Notes: generated by a model from the sequence alone, not told the origin. A stretch of DNA of 64,000 nt from Solobacterium sp. (GCA_017510405.1 JAFWNG010000045.1:124001-188000), one strand, 5' to 3'. Shown: positions 26,518 to 35,507, counted from the first letter of the stretch. Numbers and translations: made by a program.

Positions 26518-27075
26518 TTATTCCTCGGAAATGTCGATTGCTCCGAGAGTACCGTTGTCTTCGACCTCGATGGATGTCTTGATCTTGCGCAGAGCTTTCG
26601 AATAGACCGGAAGCAGAGCGATCAGGACAACTGTGACTGCCAGAAGGATCAGATGTATTCTCAGATAGTATTCGGCATATGCGATATAGATCGTATTCTG
26701 TGTAACTGTGATCGGGTTTACAGCACGTGTGAGAGCGCTGTAGATCTGCTGCAGATAGTAGTAATCAGCGAATGCAATGATTGCAAACATTGCAAGCAGG
26801 ACGCCGAGCATTAGCTTATTCACAGGTTTGCGGTACTGGAATGCATTGATGAATGCCATGTAAGACAGGATGGAGAACAGCATCGTGCAGAAGCCTGCAA
26901 GGCCCATGCCTGTTCCCTGGATCTTTGCGGTCGTATTGGATACGGACGAAAGATGCATAGCATAATACAGGAATGTGATCACCAGTGCTGTAAGAGGGAT
27001 ATTAAACGGTTTGCGCTTCAGAGCTACGAGGAACTTTCTCCAGAGTTCTTTCAGGCCGCCATTTTGCTTTTTCAT
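26518..27075 (-). CDS. unknown four-segment membrane protein
   Basis: Not recognised. The 185-aa protein has a basic N-terminus, four hydrophobic stretches (about 25-43, 55-76, 87-104, 140-160) and an acidic C-terminal tail. Its ATG overlaps the ATPase stop (ATGA) with GGAGG upstream, so its synthesis is coupled to the ATPase at 27072-28151. That coupling suggests it works with the ABC complex. Confidence 0.7.
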   Translation of the reverse strand: MKKQNGGLKELWRKFLVALKRKPFNIPLTALVITFLYYAMHLSSVSNTTAKIQGTGMGLAGFCTMLFSILSYMAFINAFQYRKPVNKLMLGVLLAMFAIIAFADYYYLQQIYSALTRAVNPITVTQNTIYIAYAEYYLRIHLILLAVTVVLIALLPVYSKALRKIKTSIEVEDNGTLGAIDISEE

Positions 27076-28151
27076 ACATTACCTCCGCGGATCGCATTCG
27101 TTGTTTCCTTGTCAAAGAAGTGCTTTCTGTCAAACGAGAAGGTCGCTGTATCGCCGTTGCTGTAATCGAACCAGCCCTTGAGTTTGGCGGTCAGATGTAC
27201 ATTGGTATTCTGTCCGATATAGCCGTGTACCAGCGTGTTCATACCGAGGTTCTCGTTCATCGTTACCGTTGCGTTGATGTCGTTTCCGAGAATGATGTTT
27301 TCCGGACGGACACCGAGAACGATCTCTTTGCCCTGGTAAGCTGCCAGTGTTTTCTGCTCTTCGTCTGTCAGAGAAACTTCGAAGCCGTTTCCTTTCAGCT
27401 TTGCGCCGTTTACAGTGACATCGAAGAAGTTCATCGGCGGAAGACCGATAAAACTTGCAACGAAGATGTTTGCCGGGGAATCGTACAGCTCGAGCGGTGT
27501 ACCGACCTGCTGTACATGACCCATGGACATACATACGATACGGTCAGCCAGTGTCAGAGCTTCTGTCTGATCGTGTGTGACATAGAGCATTGTAGCCTTC
27601 AGGCGCTTGTGGAGAAGCAGGATCTCACGTCTTGTGGATCCGCGCAGCTTTGCGTCCAGGTTGGACAGCGGCTCGTCGAACAGGAAGACTTTCGGGTTAC
27701 GGACGATGGAACGTCCCATCGCAACACGCTGTCTCTGTCCGCCGGAGAGCTGTGCCGGCTTCTTGTTCAGCTGGCTTGTGAGTCCGAGGATCTCTGCCGC
27801 TGCAAGTACCTTCTTGTGAATGACATTCGGGTTTTCCTTACGGAGTGTAAGGGAGAATGCCATGTTTTCATAGATCGTCATATGACCGTACAGAGCATAG
27901 CTCTGGAAGACCATTGCCATATCTCTGTCTTTTGCCGGAGCATCTGTGATGTCTTTTCCGTCCAGCAGAAGTTTGCCTTTGGAAATATCTTCAAGACCGG
28001 CTACCATACGCAGAGTGGTGGATTTTCCGCATCCGGAAGGACCGACGAGAACGATCAATTCTCCGTCTTTGACCTCCAGATTAAAGTCATAGACTGCCTG
28101 TACATTGTTATCGTAGATTTTATCGATATGCTGTAAGCTTAACTGTGCCAT
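27072..28151 (-). CDS. ugpC: MsmX/UgpC-type sugar ABC ATPase (third copy)
   Basis: ATPase of 359 aa: Walker [10 protein letters not shown] at 37-45, [12 protein letters not shown], Walker [15 protein letters not shown] and the THDQTEALT switch. The C-terminal domain is of normal length. It is sandwiched between small membrane-protein genes within the CUT1 operon, the best candidate to energise the permeases at 31613-33571. AGGAG precedes the ATG. Confidence 0.93.
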   Translation of the reverse strand: MAQLSLQHIDKIYDNNVQAVYDFNLEVKDGELIVLVGPSGCGKSTTLRMVAGLEDISKGKLLLDGKDITDAPAKDRDMAMVFQSYALYGHMTIYENMAFSLTLRKENPNVIHKKVLAAAEILGLTSQLNKKPAQLSGGQRQRVAMGRSIVRNPKVFLFDEPLSNLDAKLRGSTRREILLLHKRLKATMLYVTHDQTEALTLADRIVCMSMGHVQQVGTPLELYDSPANIFVASFIGLPPMNFFDVTVNGAKLKGNGFEVSLTDEEQKTLAAYQGKEIVLGVRPENIILGNDINATVTMNENLGMNTLVHGYIGQNTNVHLTAKLKGWFDYSNGDTATFSFDRKHFFDKETTNAIRGGNV

Positions 28152-28162
28152 AACTTAATCTC

Positions 28163-28651
28163 CTATGCGGTCTCACCGATGGACTTCAGGTGTTCACTCA
28201 GTTCGTTGTATTTCTTCAGGTTGATGTATCCTGCCGCAAGCAGTGCAAGGCCGGAGATGACCAGATAGATGATGACAGTCGTGAACTGACCGTTGCCCAT
28301 GACACCGGTAGCGACATTGTCAACATCGATCGTTGCGCCGTGTGCCTGCATCGGAATGATGAAGATACGGACGAACTGCATCGCACCGAGAGCGAACAGT
28401 GCGTATGAATATTCTTTTTTGTAGTTCTTTACGCCTTCCGAAGCAAGGAATGCAATCAGAAGGAAGATCAGATTGTAAACGATCGAAGCACCGATCTTGA
28501 TGTTGTAGTAGTAAGTGCCGACGTCAGATTTGAAAATGTTTACAAAGAAGAAGACGTCGAACAGAATTCCAAGATAGCAAAGTCTTGAGGACTGTGTGTT
28601 CTTAATGAACCTCATCCGGTCGCGGGCGATCGTACGTTCATCCTGTGTCAT
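28163..28651 (-). CDS. unknown four-segment membrane protein
   Basis: Not recognised. With the start at 28651 the product has 162 aa and four hydrophobic stretches (near 24-40, 51-70, 80-97, 122-142). The ATG overlaps the upstream gene's stop (ATGA) with AAGGAGAG 7 nt upstream; an in-frame start at 28714 is less likely. It sits directly before the third ATPase gene. Confidence 0.68.
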   Translation of the reverse strand: MTQDERTIARDRMRFIKNTQSSRLCYLGILFDVFFFVNIFKSDVGTYYYNIKIGASIVYNLIFLLIAFLASEGVKNYKKEYSYALFALGAMQFVRIFIIPMQAHGATIDVDNVATGVMGNGQFTTVIIYLVISGLALLAAGYINLKKYNELSEHLKSIGETA

Positions 28652-29238
28652 TCCAGAACTCTCCTTCCTTCTTCGATCAGCTGGTTTTCTTCTTTCATCA
28701 GACGGTATTTCCATACCGCATTCACAACGAGAAGCACCGCAACGATCAGCAGAACTGCAAATACGAGATAATGAATGTCAAACCAGAATGTGGACTCTGT
28801 ATAGAGTGTTCCCCACATATCGGAATGCGTTTTCAGTGCCGCAAAGTCTACCTGTTTCCACTGGCCCTTGAAGATCTGGATGTAGATGTGGGCGAAGACG
28901 GAAAGATAAACCGACGCGACAGCGAAGATACCTGTAGCAGCATAATTGCCGATGTAGTATTTACGGCGTGAGTGTGTATTTGTGATGAACAGAAAAGCAG
29001 CCAGTATGATCAGCACAATACTGTAATTGAGGAACACTTTATTGAATGCCTGCATATTGTAGTAAACGATCGAACCCGGCACATCCGTCTGTGTGATATT
29101 ATTCGGATTTCTCATCGTATCGTACAGGCAGTCATAAAGGTCGGTCATGATCCCAAGTGCATACAGGAATACGATCGCACTTGCGATTATTGCAGCAAAG
29201 CATAAGATGCGCTGCACAGTCAACTGTTTCTTGTACAT
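28648..29238 (-). CDS. unknown four-segment membrane protein
   Basis: Not recognised. About 196 aa with four hydrophobic stretches and a charged C-terminus (KYRLMKEENQLIEEGRR). The start is uncertain: ATG at 29262 has GAAGG too close, ATG at 29238 only has AGGG. It follows the binding-protein gene after a 150-180 nt gap rich in short inverted repeats but with no clear terminator. It belongs to the same accessory set as its three neighbours. Confidence 0.65.
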   Translation of the reverse strand: MYKKQLTVQRILCFAAIIASAIVFLYALGIMTDLYDCLYDTMRNPNNITQTDVPGSIVYYNMQAFNKVFLNYSIVLIILAAFLFITNTHSRRKYYIGNYAATGIFAVASVYLSVFAHIYIQIFKGQWKQVDFAALKTHSDMWGTLYTESTFWFDIHYLVFAVLLIVAVLLVVNAVWKYRLMKEENQLIEEGRRVLE

Positions 29239-29417
29239 GGTGACCCTGTATGAGTACAGCATCCTTCAGGGATATGTCTCATACTCTCCTTTCTGTCCCC
29301 TTCTCTTTTTTTTCAGAACAGCGCTGAGGGGATTCATTCACTGTTCTCTTTTCAGTCAAAGATCCTCCCCCCAGGGAGATGAACTCCCCGGGAGAAGTAT
29401 AGATTTGTCAGTTTTGA

Positions 29418-31562
29418 TCAGTGGGACTTGAAGTAGTCAACGTCACGCTGCCAAGCGCCTTCCTTAATGGAGAGGTACTGGCCTGCTTTCCATGTGTCCT
29501 TCAGTGTTGTAACTGCGGATGCGGAATCCTTGATGGACGGATCAGCAGAATAGCCTTCAACGATCAGGTGAATGAGGAGGTTGTCGCCGCCCTTTGCGGT
29601 GGAGAACTTCTCTGTCAGCTCTGTGTAGCCGTTGATCGTGGAGTTTTCAACACTTGTTGTCGGCAGAACTGTCGGAACAGATGTGTACCAGCTGTTGGAA
29701 GCAAGAGCGAGTTCCGGATGCTTGATAACACCAAGAGCGATCGCTCTGGAGATGTGGCCTGCGCCTTCCTGACCGATGTCAGTTGTGCACTGGTATTCAA
29801 ATGCCTGGTTCTTAACGAAAGACAGTGTGGAGCCGAGGTAGTATCTAGCGAAGTTCGTGTAGTTGCCGGAAGCCAGTTCCCACAGAGACTCTTTTGTCGC
29901 ATCAGCGATGACCGGCATCTCTTTGCCGTTGAAGTCGAATGTTTCGTAGCTGCCGTCAGCCTTTGTCTTGATGAATGCATCCGGGCCGTAGCTCAGGAGG
30001 ATCATACCCTTATCTGTGTAAGCGAAGTCGATCAGTGCAAGAGCTGCATTCAGCTTGTTCTCGTCGCTGCCTACGCCAGCTTTAGAGATTCCCCAACCGT
30101 CTGTCTTAACAGAACGCCAGGACTCTGTGAAGTGCATGTAAACGCCGTCAGCGTTGGAACCGTCATACCAGCGAGCAACCGGGATCATGACTGCCATGTA
30201 CTTTTCACCCTGATCCTTCTGGAGTTTTGTTTCGTTCAGGATCGTCTGTGTCTGGTTGTAGTCATAGTGCATGAAGCCGAGGTCGTTTTCGAGATATGTA
30301 CCGGAGTTTTCTGTGGACATATCCATGAATGCCTTGGAGATCAGGCCTTCCTGAGCCATAGCATTCATACGTTCGAGTGCCTTATAGGTTTCTTCGTCCT
30401 GTCTTGCATCGTGGAGCTGTCCGTCTGTACCGACATACAGGTAGTCCTGTCTGGATTCAAGACCGCGAACGCCGAAGAGGTGGCCTGCGAAACGAACGAT
30501 GTCGTAACGGCGGGCGTTGTTGTCATCTTCTCTGGAGAACAGACCCTGAACTGTGTCTGTGCCGTTGAGTGTCTGCGGATTGGCAACGACGCAGCGGAGC
30601 AGAGCTACGAGTTCGTCTGCATCCCAGGCTGCATTCTGACCAACGAACAGGTCGGAACGCTTTGTTCCATAGTATCCGCCGTAAGCTTCATCGATATATT
30701 TACGGAACATGTTGACAGCTGCGACACCGTCGAGGGAACCTGCTGCGTTCATGTTGGCAACGATGTTGCCTGCTGCATCATAGTCCTTTGTAACTTTTTC
30801 AACAGCACTTCCGTCTGCCTTAACGACATCAACTTCTACTTTTCCGGATGTCGGCATGTACGGCTGATAAACAGCTGCTGCCAGAGCCTTGCTTGCGGAT
30901 GCGGAGAATTCACCGTCACCGTCGAGGAGTTTTTCGACCCAGTCAACACGCATCAGCGGCATACGCTCGATATCGTTGACACCGTCGAAATACGGGCTGA
31001 AGTAGAATGCGCCTGTGTCTGTGTTGCCTGTGATGGACAGACGAACGATCGGGTTGGCATCCAGATATGCCTTGAAGTGAGGCATCTTGTCCAGATAGTC
31101 AGCGATATTGATCAGGCTTCCTGCTTCACCATTCTCTGTCAGGAGAGATGCTGTACCGGAGACCATGTCAACTTCACTCAGACGCTCTTTCCAGTATTCG
31201 AATTCTTTTGCAGCGCTGTTGCCCTGGTATTTGTCTTCGAACTTGACATTCAGTTCTTTTTCAACCTGCTGCCAGGTCGGCTTCAGATCGCCTGTGTTGT
31301 ATGTGTTGCCGTCTGCCAGTGTGATACCGTTGCCGGCTGTCTCTGCATCGAAGAAGAGACCTGTCTTTGCGGAGTTGTAACCTGTAGCCATGCGCAGTAC
31401 TGTGCCGGCTTCGTATACGAGTTCAGATGCTGTCTGGTCACCGGACGGTGTGCTTCCTTCGTTTCCGCCCTGGTTGCCCGGATCAACGTTAATGCTCGGG
31501 CCGCAGCCTGCAAGAAGCATAAGGCTGAGGAGAGCTGCTGTTGCTTTTTTAATGTTTTTCAT
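29418..31562 (-). CDS. CUT1 ABC transporter solute-binding lipoprotein, unusually long
   Basis: Extracytoplasmic lipoprotein of about 714 aa, longer than the 450-590 aa usual for this family. The signal peptide ends in LAGC (Cys about 20), followed by an acidic, Gly/Ser-rich linker. ATG at 31562 follows AAGGA by 7 nt; 31577 is rejected. It lies directly after the two permease genes. The size and the pectin context suggest a large oligosaccharide ligand, perhaps a rhamnogalacturonan or oligogalacturonide fragment; this is inference. Confidence 0.88.
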   Translation of the reverse strand: MKNIKKATAALLSLMLLAGCGPSINVDPGNQGGNEGSTPSGDQTASELVYEAGTVLRMATGYNSAKTGLFFDAETAGNGITLADGNTYNTGDLKPTWQQVEKELNVKFEDKYQGNSAAKEFEYWKERLSEVDMVSGTASLLTENGEAGSLINIADYLDKMPHFKAYLDANPIVRLSITGNTDTGAFYFSPYFDGVNDIERMPLMRVDWVEKLLDGDGEFSASASKALAAAVYQPYMPTSGKVEVDVVKADGSAVEKVTKDYDAAGNIVANMNAAGSLDGVAAVNMFRKYIDEAYGGYYGTKRSDLFVGQNAAWDADELVALLRCVVANPQTLNGTDTVQGLFSREDDNNARRYDIVRFAGHLFGVRGLESRQDYLYVGTDGQLHDARQDEETYKALERMNAMAQEGLISKAFMDMSTENSGTYLENDLGFMHYDYNQTQTILNETKLQKDQGEKYMAVMIPVARWYDGSNADGVYMHFTESWRSVKTDGWGISKAGVGSDENKLNAALALIDFAYTDKGMILLSYGPDAFIKTKADGSYETFDFNGKEMPVIADATKESLWELASGNYTNFARYYLGSTLSFVKNQAFEYQCTTDIGQEGAGHISRAIALGVIKHPELALASNSWYTSVPTVLPTTSVENSTINGYTELTEKFSTAKGGDNLLIHLIVEGYSADPSIKDSASAVTTLKDTWKAGQYLSIKEGAWQRDVDYFKSH

Positions 31563-31612
31563 ATTTTTTCCTTCCAATTTTTTCTTAATTGTATTGTGCG
31601 CCAGCGTGAGGA

Positions 31613-32503
31613 TTATTCCTTGACACCACCGACGTTAACGCCCTTGGCGAAGTATTTCTGGATGAACGGATAGATGATAAGGATCGGAACGATCGAGCAG
31701 ATGATCAGCGCGTAGATGACGGAGTCACTTGCATAGGATTCGTTCCATCCGGCCATTGCTTCCGGATCCGTGAACTGTTCCAGACGCAGACGGATAAATA
31801 CCTGCAGTGGATGTTCGTTCTGGTTGGAGATCATCTGTCTTGCCCAGAAGTAACCGTTCCATCTGGAAATACCGAAGAACAGTGCTACGGTAGCGATCGT
31901 CGATTTGCTCATCGGCAGGTAGACCTGCTTCAGGACCTGCAGTTCAGTTGCACCGTCTACGATCGCTGCTTCCTCGATCTCGGACGGTACGCCTTCAAAC
32001 GCATTACGCAGGAGGATGATGTTCATGGCAGCCATACCCATTGCGATAACGACCAGCCACTTGTCATCCATAATTCCCATCGAATTGAATACATCCTTTG
32101 TAGCCAGGTAGTTCAGATACTGCGGAACGATACCGGCAGAGAACCACATGGTGAATACCAGGAAGAAGTTGAAGAATGTTCTGAACAGAAGTCTCTTCTT
32201 GGACAGCGCATATGCACCGAGAATGGCAACCAGCATGGACCACAGTGTACCGAACAGTGTCAGGAACAGTGTGTTGGAATAGGAGTTCCAGAACATGTTG
32301 TCATTGAACATTCTCTTGAATGCGTCAAACTGGATGTCCTTCGGGAACAGAACGACGGAACCGTATTCGACGGCTGTACGACCGCTTATGGAAGCGCTGA
32401 TCGCATAGACGAACGGATACAGGCAGCACAGAGCAAACACAGTCAGCATCGTGTAGCTCAGGATCTTAAAGATCAGTTCTGAGATTTCAAGTTTTCTTTT
32501 CAT
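31613..32503 (-). CDS. CUT1 ABC permease (LplC type)
   Basis: Membrane permease of 296 aa with six hydrophobic segments and the EAA loop near 178-198 (EEAAIVDGATELQVL then LPMS). The C-terminus PFIQKYFAKGVNVGGVKE is typical of the family. It partners the product of 32516-33571 and follows it by 12 nt. Confidence 0.92.
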   Translation of the reverse strand: MKRKLEISELIFKILSYTMLTVFALCCLYPFVYAISASISGRTAVEYGSVVLFPKDIQFDAFKRMFNDNMFWNSYSNTLFLTLFGTLWSMLVAILGAYALSKKRLLFRTFFNFFLVFTMWFSAGIVPQYLNYLATKDVFNSMGIMDDKWLVVIAMGMAAMNIILLRNAFEGVPSEIEEAAIVDGATELQVLKQVYLPMSKSTIATVALFFGISRWNGYFWARQMISNQNEHPLQVFIRLRLEQFTDPEAMAGWNESYASDSVIYALIICSIVPILIIYPFIQKYFAKGVNVGGVKE

Positions 32504-32515
32504 GAAATTCCCCCG

Positions 32516-33571
32516 TTAGTAGAGCGACGTGTTGGAAGCGGTCTTGGCAATCTTGTTTGCACCGATGACAAGCAGCATTCCGATTACGTTGTTCATCATT
32601 TCTGCGGCAGCCGCAATGCCTGTGCCGGCACCGGATCCCATACCGTTGCGGTGAGCGAAGGTCGAGACGACATCAGCTGTCATATATGTCTTTGTGTTGT
32701 ACAGCAGCAATACTTTTTCGTAACCGACATTCAGAAGATGACCGATACGTGTGATAAGCATGATAACGATCGTGGACAGAATGCTCGGCAGTACGACGTA
32801 GCGCATCTGAGCCATCTTGTCAGCGCCGTCGATCTGTGCTGCTTCGTAGCTGGTCGGTGAGATCGCAATGATCGCCGCGAAGAATACGATGGAATCGTAG
32901 CCTGCGCCCTCCCAGATACCGCTGATCTGATAGATGGAGCGGAAGTATGCAGGATTATTGAGAAGACCCGCATTCGCCACTTCCTGGCTGATCAGACCAA
33001 TGTTTGCAAGGAACCGGCTGACGATACCCATACTGGTTGTCAGAGAACCCTGCTTGACCAGCATCGTAACGAGCGATGCCATGACGACTGTCGACATGAA
33101 CTTCGGAAGATACGTCAGGACCTGGAATACGCTTCGAGCGATGTTCGAACGAACTTCGTTGAAGAATAATGCCAGGACGATCGGAATCGGGAATCCGAAG
33201 CACAGTCCGTAGAAGCTGAGCAGGAACGTGTTGCGCAGCGCTCTCCAGAAGTCAGTGGAGAGGCCGTCTCCTGCAAACAGCAGTCGTTTGAAGTACGAGA
33301 ATCCCGAGAACAGCTGCTGTGATACCGGCAGTACGTTGTCGGATACCTTGAAGCAGCCCAGTAACTCGTACATCGGGAAATAACGCCAAAACAGGAATAC
33401 AAGAATCATCGGGATCAGCATCAGATACAGACGCCAGTCCTTGGCTACGGTAAGCAGTACGTGACGCCAGTAGTGCTTCTCTACATCGTCGCGCACCGCC
33501 TGTTCCGGGTCGACCCTGTACCCCCCTGTTTCTTTGTCATAGATGAGAAAATCTGCCGCCTTAGCCTTCAT
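32516..33571 (-). CDS. CUT1 ABC permease (LplB type) with an extended N-terminus
   Basis: Permease of 351 aa. An N-terminal cytoplasmic extension of about 40 residues precedes the first membrane segment. The EAA loop is visible (SYEAAQIDGADKMAQM then VVLPS). AGGAGG precedes the ATG, which overlaps the stop of 33571-34152 by one base (TAATG), implying coupled translation with the ECF-S-like protein. Confidence 0.92.
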   Translation of the reverse strand: MKAKAADFLIYDKETGGYRVDPEQAVRDDVEKHYWRHVLLTVAKDWRLYLMLIPMILVFLFWRYFPMYELLGCFKVSDNVLPVSQQLFSGFSYFKRLLFAGDGLSTDFWRALRNTFLLSFYGLCFGFPIPIVLALFFNEVRSNIARSVFQVLTYLPKFMSTVVMASLVTMLVKQGSLTTSMGIVSRFLANIGLISQEVANAGLLNNPAYFRSIYQISGIWEGAGYDSIVFFAAIIAISPTSYEAAQIDGADKMAQMRYVVLPSILSTIVIMLITRIGHLLNVGYEKVLLLYNTKTYMTADVVSTFAHRNGMGSGAGTGIAAAAEMMNNVIGMLLVIGANKIAKTASNTSLY

Positions 33572-34152
33572 TATGAACCTCCTTTTTCTGCTTTCTCCTT
33601 AGCGGAAAGGCGAAGCAAGTAGTGCTTTTGATCTTCATAGATGCCATCAAGTCTTCTGGCGATCCAGATCACTGTGAATGTGAACAGCATGGAAATGCTG
33701 TCCGTTGTATAGAAACCGATAACACTCGCAGGTGAAGCACCCTGCAGAAGTGCGATCAGCGCCCTCCCCGACTGCATGAGCAGCAGAACCAGCAGCGGGA
33801 AGATAAGGCCAAACGAACCGGTGCGCGCTTTTTCTTTTCCTATTTTCAGCAGAAGCGGCACTGCCAGTACGGAAAGCAGATTTCCGCAGCAGTACACAAT
33901 GTAGGAATTCAGCGCTGCACCTGATGCCATACAGAAAGCTGTACCGGCAAGAAACGCATGAAAGCAGCCCCAGTATCCCCAGCGCATGTATACGATCGCT
34001 GTCACGGTCGCGGCGAGCGATACGGTATACGGCTGTCCCGGAAACCAGGAATTTGCTGCCTTTACGGTGATGAACTCACAGACGACAAGAATGAACGCCA
34101 GTAATGCAAGATCAATCGTTCTGTATTCTTCTAATGTTCTCTGTCGCTGCAT
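33571..34152 (-). CDS. ECF S-component-like membrane protein
   Basis: First gene of the pectin locus. The 193-aa protein has about six hydrophobic segments and a GYWGCFHAFLAGTAFC stretch reminiscent of ECF transporter substrate-binding subunits (S components). The C-terminus is charged. No ECF ATPase or T component is in the window. It overlaps the LplB-type permease gene by one base. Assignment as ECF-S is tentative from topology and general pattern; it could be another small membrane family. Confidence 0.55.
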   Translation of the reverse strand: MQRQRTLEEYRTIDLALLAFILVVCEFITVKAANSWFPGQPYTVSLAATVTAIVYMRWGYWGCFHAFLAGTAFCMASGAALNSYIVYCCGNLLSVLAVPLLLKIGKEKARTGSFGLIFPLLVLLLMQSGRALIALLQGASPASVIGFYTTDSISMLFTFTVIWIARRLDGIYEDQKHYLLRLSAKEKAEKGGS

Positions 34153-34392
34153 TTTCCACCCTGTATCTTCGTATATATATCTTCTGAATTCTTTCTGAAC
34201 GGCATCCCCATACCGTCAGTGAATAGACAAATGTCACAAATAACTAAGTTAATTATCGGTAGCGACGCCTTTAAAGTACATGGATAAAACAATGCAAAAT
34301 ATGGTCAAAACCGACTTTTTCCAATTCTTCTCACTCATGGATAAAATTGTCCGATATACTGAATTATGTAAATTACAGAATCAGGTGAAAGT
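34153..34392. promoter_or_regulatory. divergent control region, pectin locus / pectinesterase
   Basis: This 240-nt AT-rich gap separates the head of the long minus-strand locus from the plus-strand pectinesterase. The 11-nt direct repeat CATGGATAAAA occurs at 34279-34289 and 34336-34346, 57 nt apart, a possible regulator site. No confident -35/-10 pair could be assigned in either direction. Confidence 0.55.
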
Positions 34393-35256
34393 ATGAAAAT
34401 AAATGCGCAGGACAATCTGCAGAAAGTATTTGACAACGCAAGACCCGGAGATGTTCTGGAACTCTCCGAGGGTACGTACAGAATAAAAAGCAAGATCCGT
34501 GTTCCCGGTCTGACGATCCGCGGAGCCGGAATGGACCGCACGGTGATCGTATGGGACGACTACGCAAACAAGATTGCGGGAGACGGAAAGGAATACAATA
34601 CCTTCCGTACCTGGACGCTTGCCGTCGTCAGTGACCACGTGACGATCGAGGATCTTTCCATCGTGAATGACTCTCTTCATCCGGAGACCAAAGGGCAGGA
34701 AGTAGCACTCACCGTATACGGCGATGACTTCCATATGAACCGGTGCCGGCTCACTTCCACCCAGGACACGCTGTTCGCCGGACCCCTGCCCGACGACCTG
34801 ATCGAGCGGTATAAAGGCTTCCTTATGGATGATCTGAGGGCACGTAAGTGCTGTCATCAGGTCTATACGGACTGTCTGATCGAAGGAACGGTCGATTTTA
34901 TATTCGGATGCGGCGAAGCACTGTTCGACCACTGTGAGATCCGCTCGGTCTTTGATGCACGTGATGTCGGATACGCTGCCGCTCCTGCCCACGCGCCTGA
35001 GCAGACGGAAGGCTTCCGTTTCCGCAGCTGCCGTTTCACCGCTGAGCCTTCTGTATCAAAAGCCAGCATCTATCTGGCGCGGCCGTGGCGTGATTACGGA
35101 CTGTGTGTATTTGAAGACTGCACATACGGCGATCACATCCATCCCCTCGGCTTTGATAAGTGGAATAATACGAACCGTGACCATACTGCCCGCTTCTATG
35201 AAGAGCCGCCGGTCGAAGGCCGCGTCCCGTGGGCACGCCGTTCCGACGGACAATAA
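34393..35256 (+). CDS. CE8 pectinesterase, intracellular
   Basis: Pectin methylesterase of 287 aa, beta-helix fold. Motifs: GQEVAL near 101, QDT at 124-126, DFIFG at 168-172, and LARPW in the C-terminal part, carrying the active-site Gln, both Asp and the Arg. There is no signal peptide, so it should demethylate imported oligogalacturonides in the cytoplasm. AGGTGAAAGT precedes the ATG. It is divergent from the pectin transport locus. Confidence 0.94.
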   Translation: MKINAQDNLQKVFDNARPGDVLELSEGTYRIKSKIRVPGLTIRGAGMDRTVIVWDDYANKIAGDGKEYNTFRTWTLAVVSDHVTIEDLSIVNDSLHPETKGQEVALTVYGDDFHMNRCRLTSTQDTLFAGPLPDDLIERYKGFLMDDLRARKCCHQVYTDCLIEGTVDFIFGCGEALFDHCEIRSVFDARDVGYAAAPAHAPEQTEGFRFRSCRFTAEPSVSKASIYLARPWRDYGLCVFEDCTYGDHIHPLGFDKWNNTNRDHTARFYEEPPVEGRVPWARRSDGQ

Positions 35257-35292
35257 TCGATAGTTGTATCTATTATTCCTTCTCAGAAAGGC

Positions 35293-35317
35293 AAATTTTC
35301 CCAAATATGGAAAATTT
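35293..35317. repeat. perfect inverted repeat AAATTTTCC-N7-GGAAAATTT
   Basis: A 9-bp AT-rich dyad 36 nt past the pectinesterase stop; not followed by a T-run. The right half recurs in part at 35352-35362 (ATGGAAAATTT). Confidence 0.6.
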
Positions 35318-35322
35318 ATAAA

Positions 35323-35336
35323 TGAAAACGTTTTCA
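35323..35336. promoter_or_regulatory. cre-like palindrome TGAAAACGTTTTCA
   Basis: Perfect match to the CcpA cre consensus TGWAANCGNTNWCA and fully palindromic. It lies between two convergent genes, not at a recognised promoter, so function is uncertain. Confidence 0.5.
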
Positions 35337-35346
35337 GAAAAAATGT

Positions 35347-35381
35347 AAAAACATGGAAAATTTCAACATCCATGTTTTTTT
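35347..35381 (+). terminator. terminator of the pectinesterase gene
   Basis: Stem AAAACATGG / CCATGTTTT with a 14-nt loop, followed by T residues, 90 nt past the stop. Confidence 0.75.
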
Positions 35382-35507
35382 ATTCACAAGAATATGTATG
35401 GAATTCTTCATGGCAGAAATAATAAAAAGGAGACAGCCGCGATGCCGGTTCTCCTCCATCATTATCCATATGCCGGAAACTCCCGGCACCTGTATATCCT
35501 TCCCCTG

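Noticed and set aside
29263-29417. Possible terminator after the 714-aa binding protein
   Set aside because: Short inverted repeats are present, but the transcribed strand has an A-run rather than a U-run after the hairpin.
29421-31673. A 750-codon open frame opposite the binding-protein gene
   Set aside because: It is the antisense of a clear lipoprotein gene, has a Cys/Val-rich composition with no domain, and lacks an SD. Codon bias of the real gene explains it.
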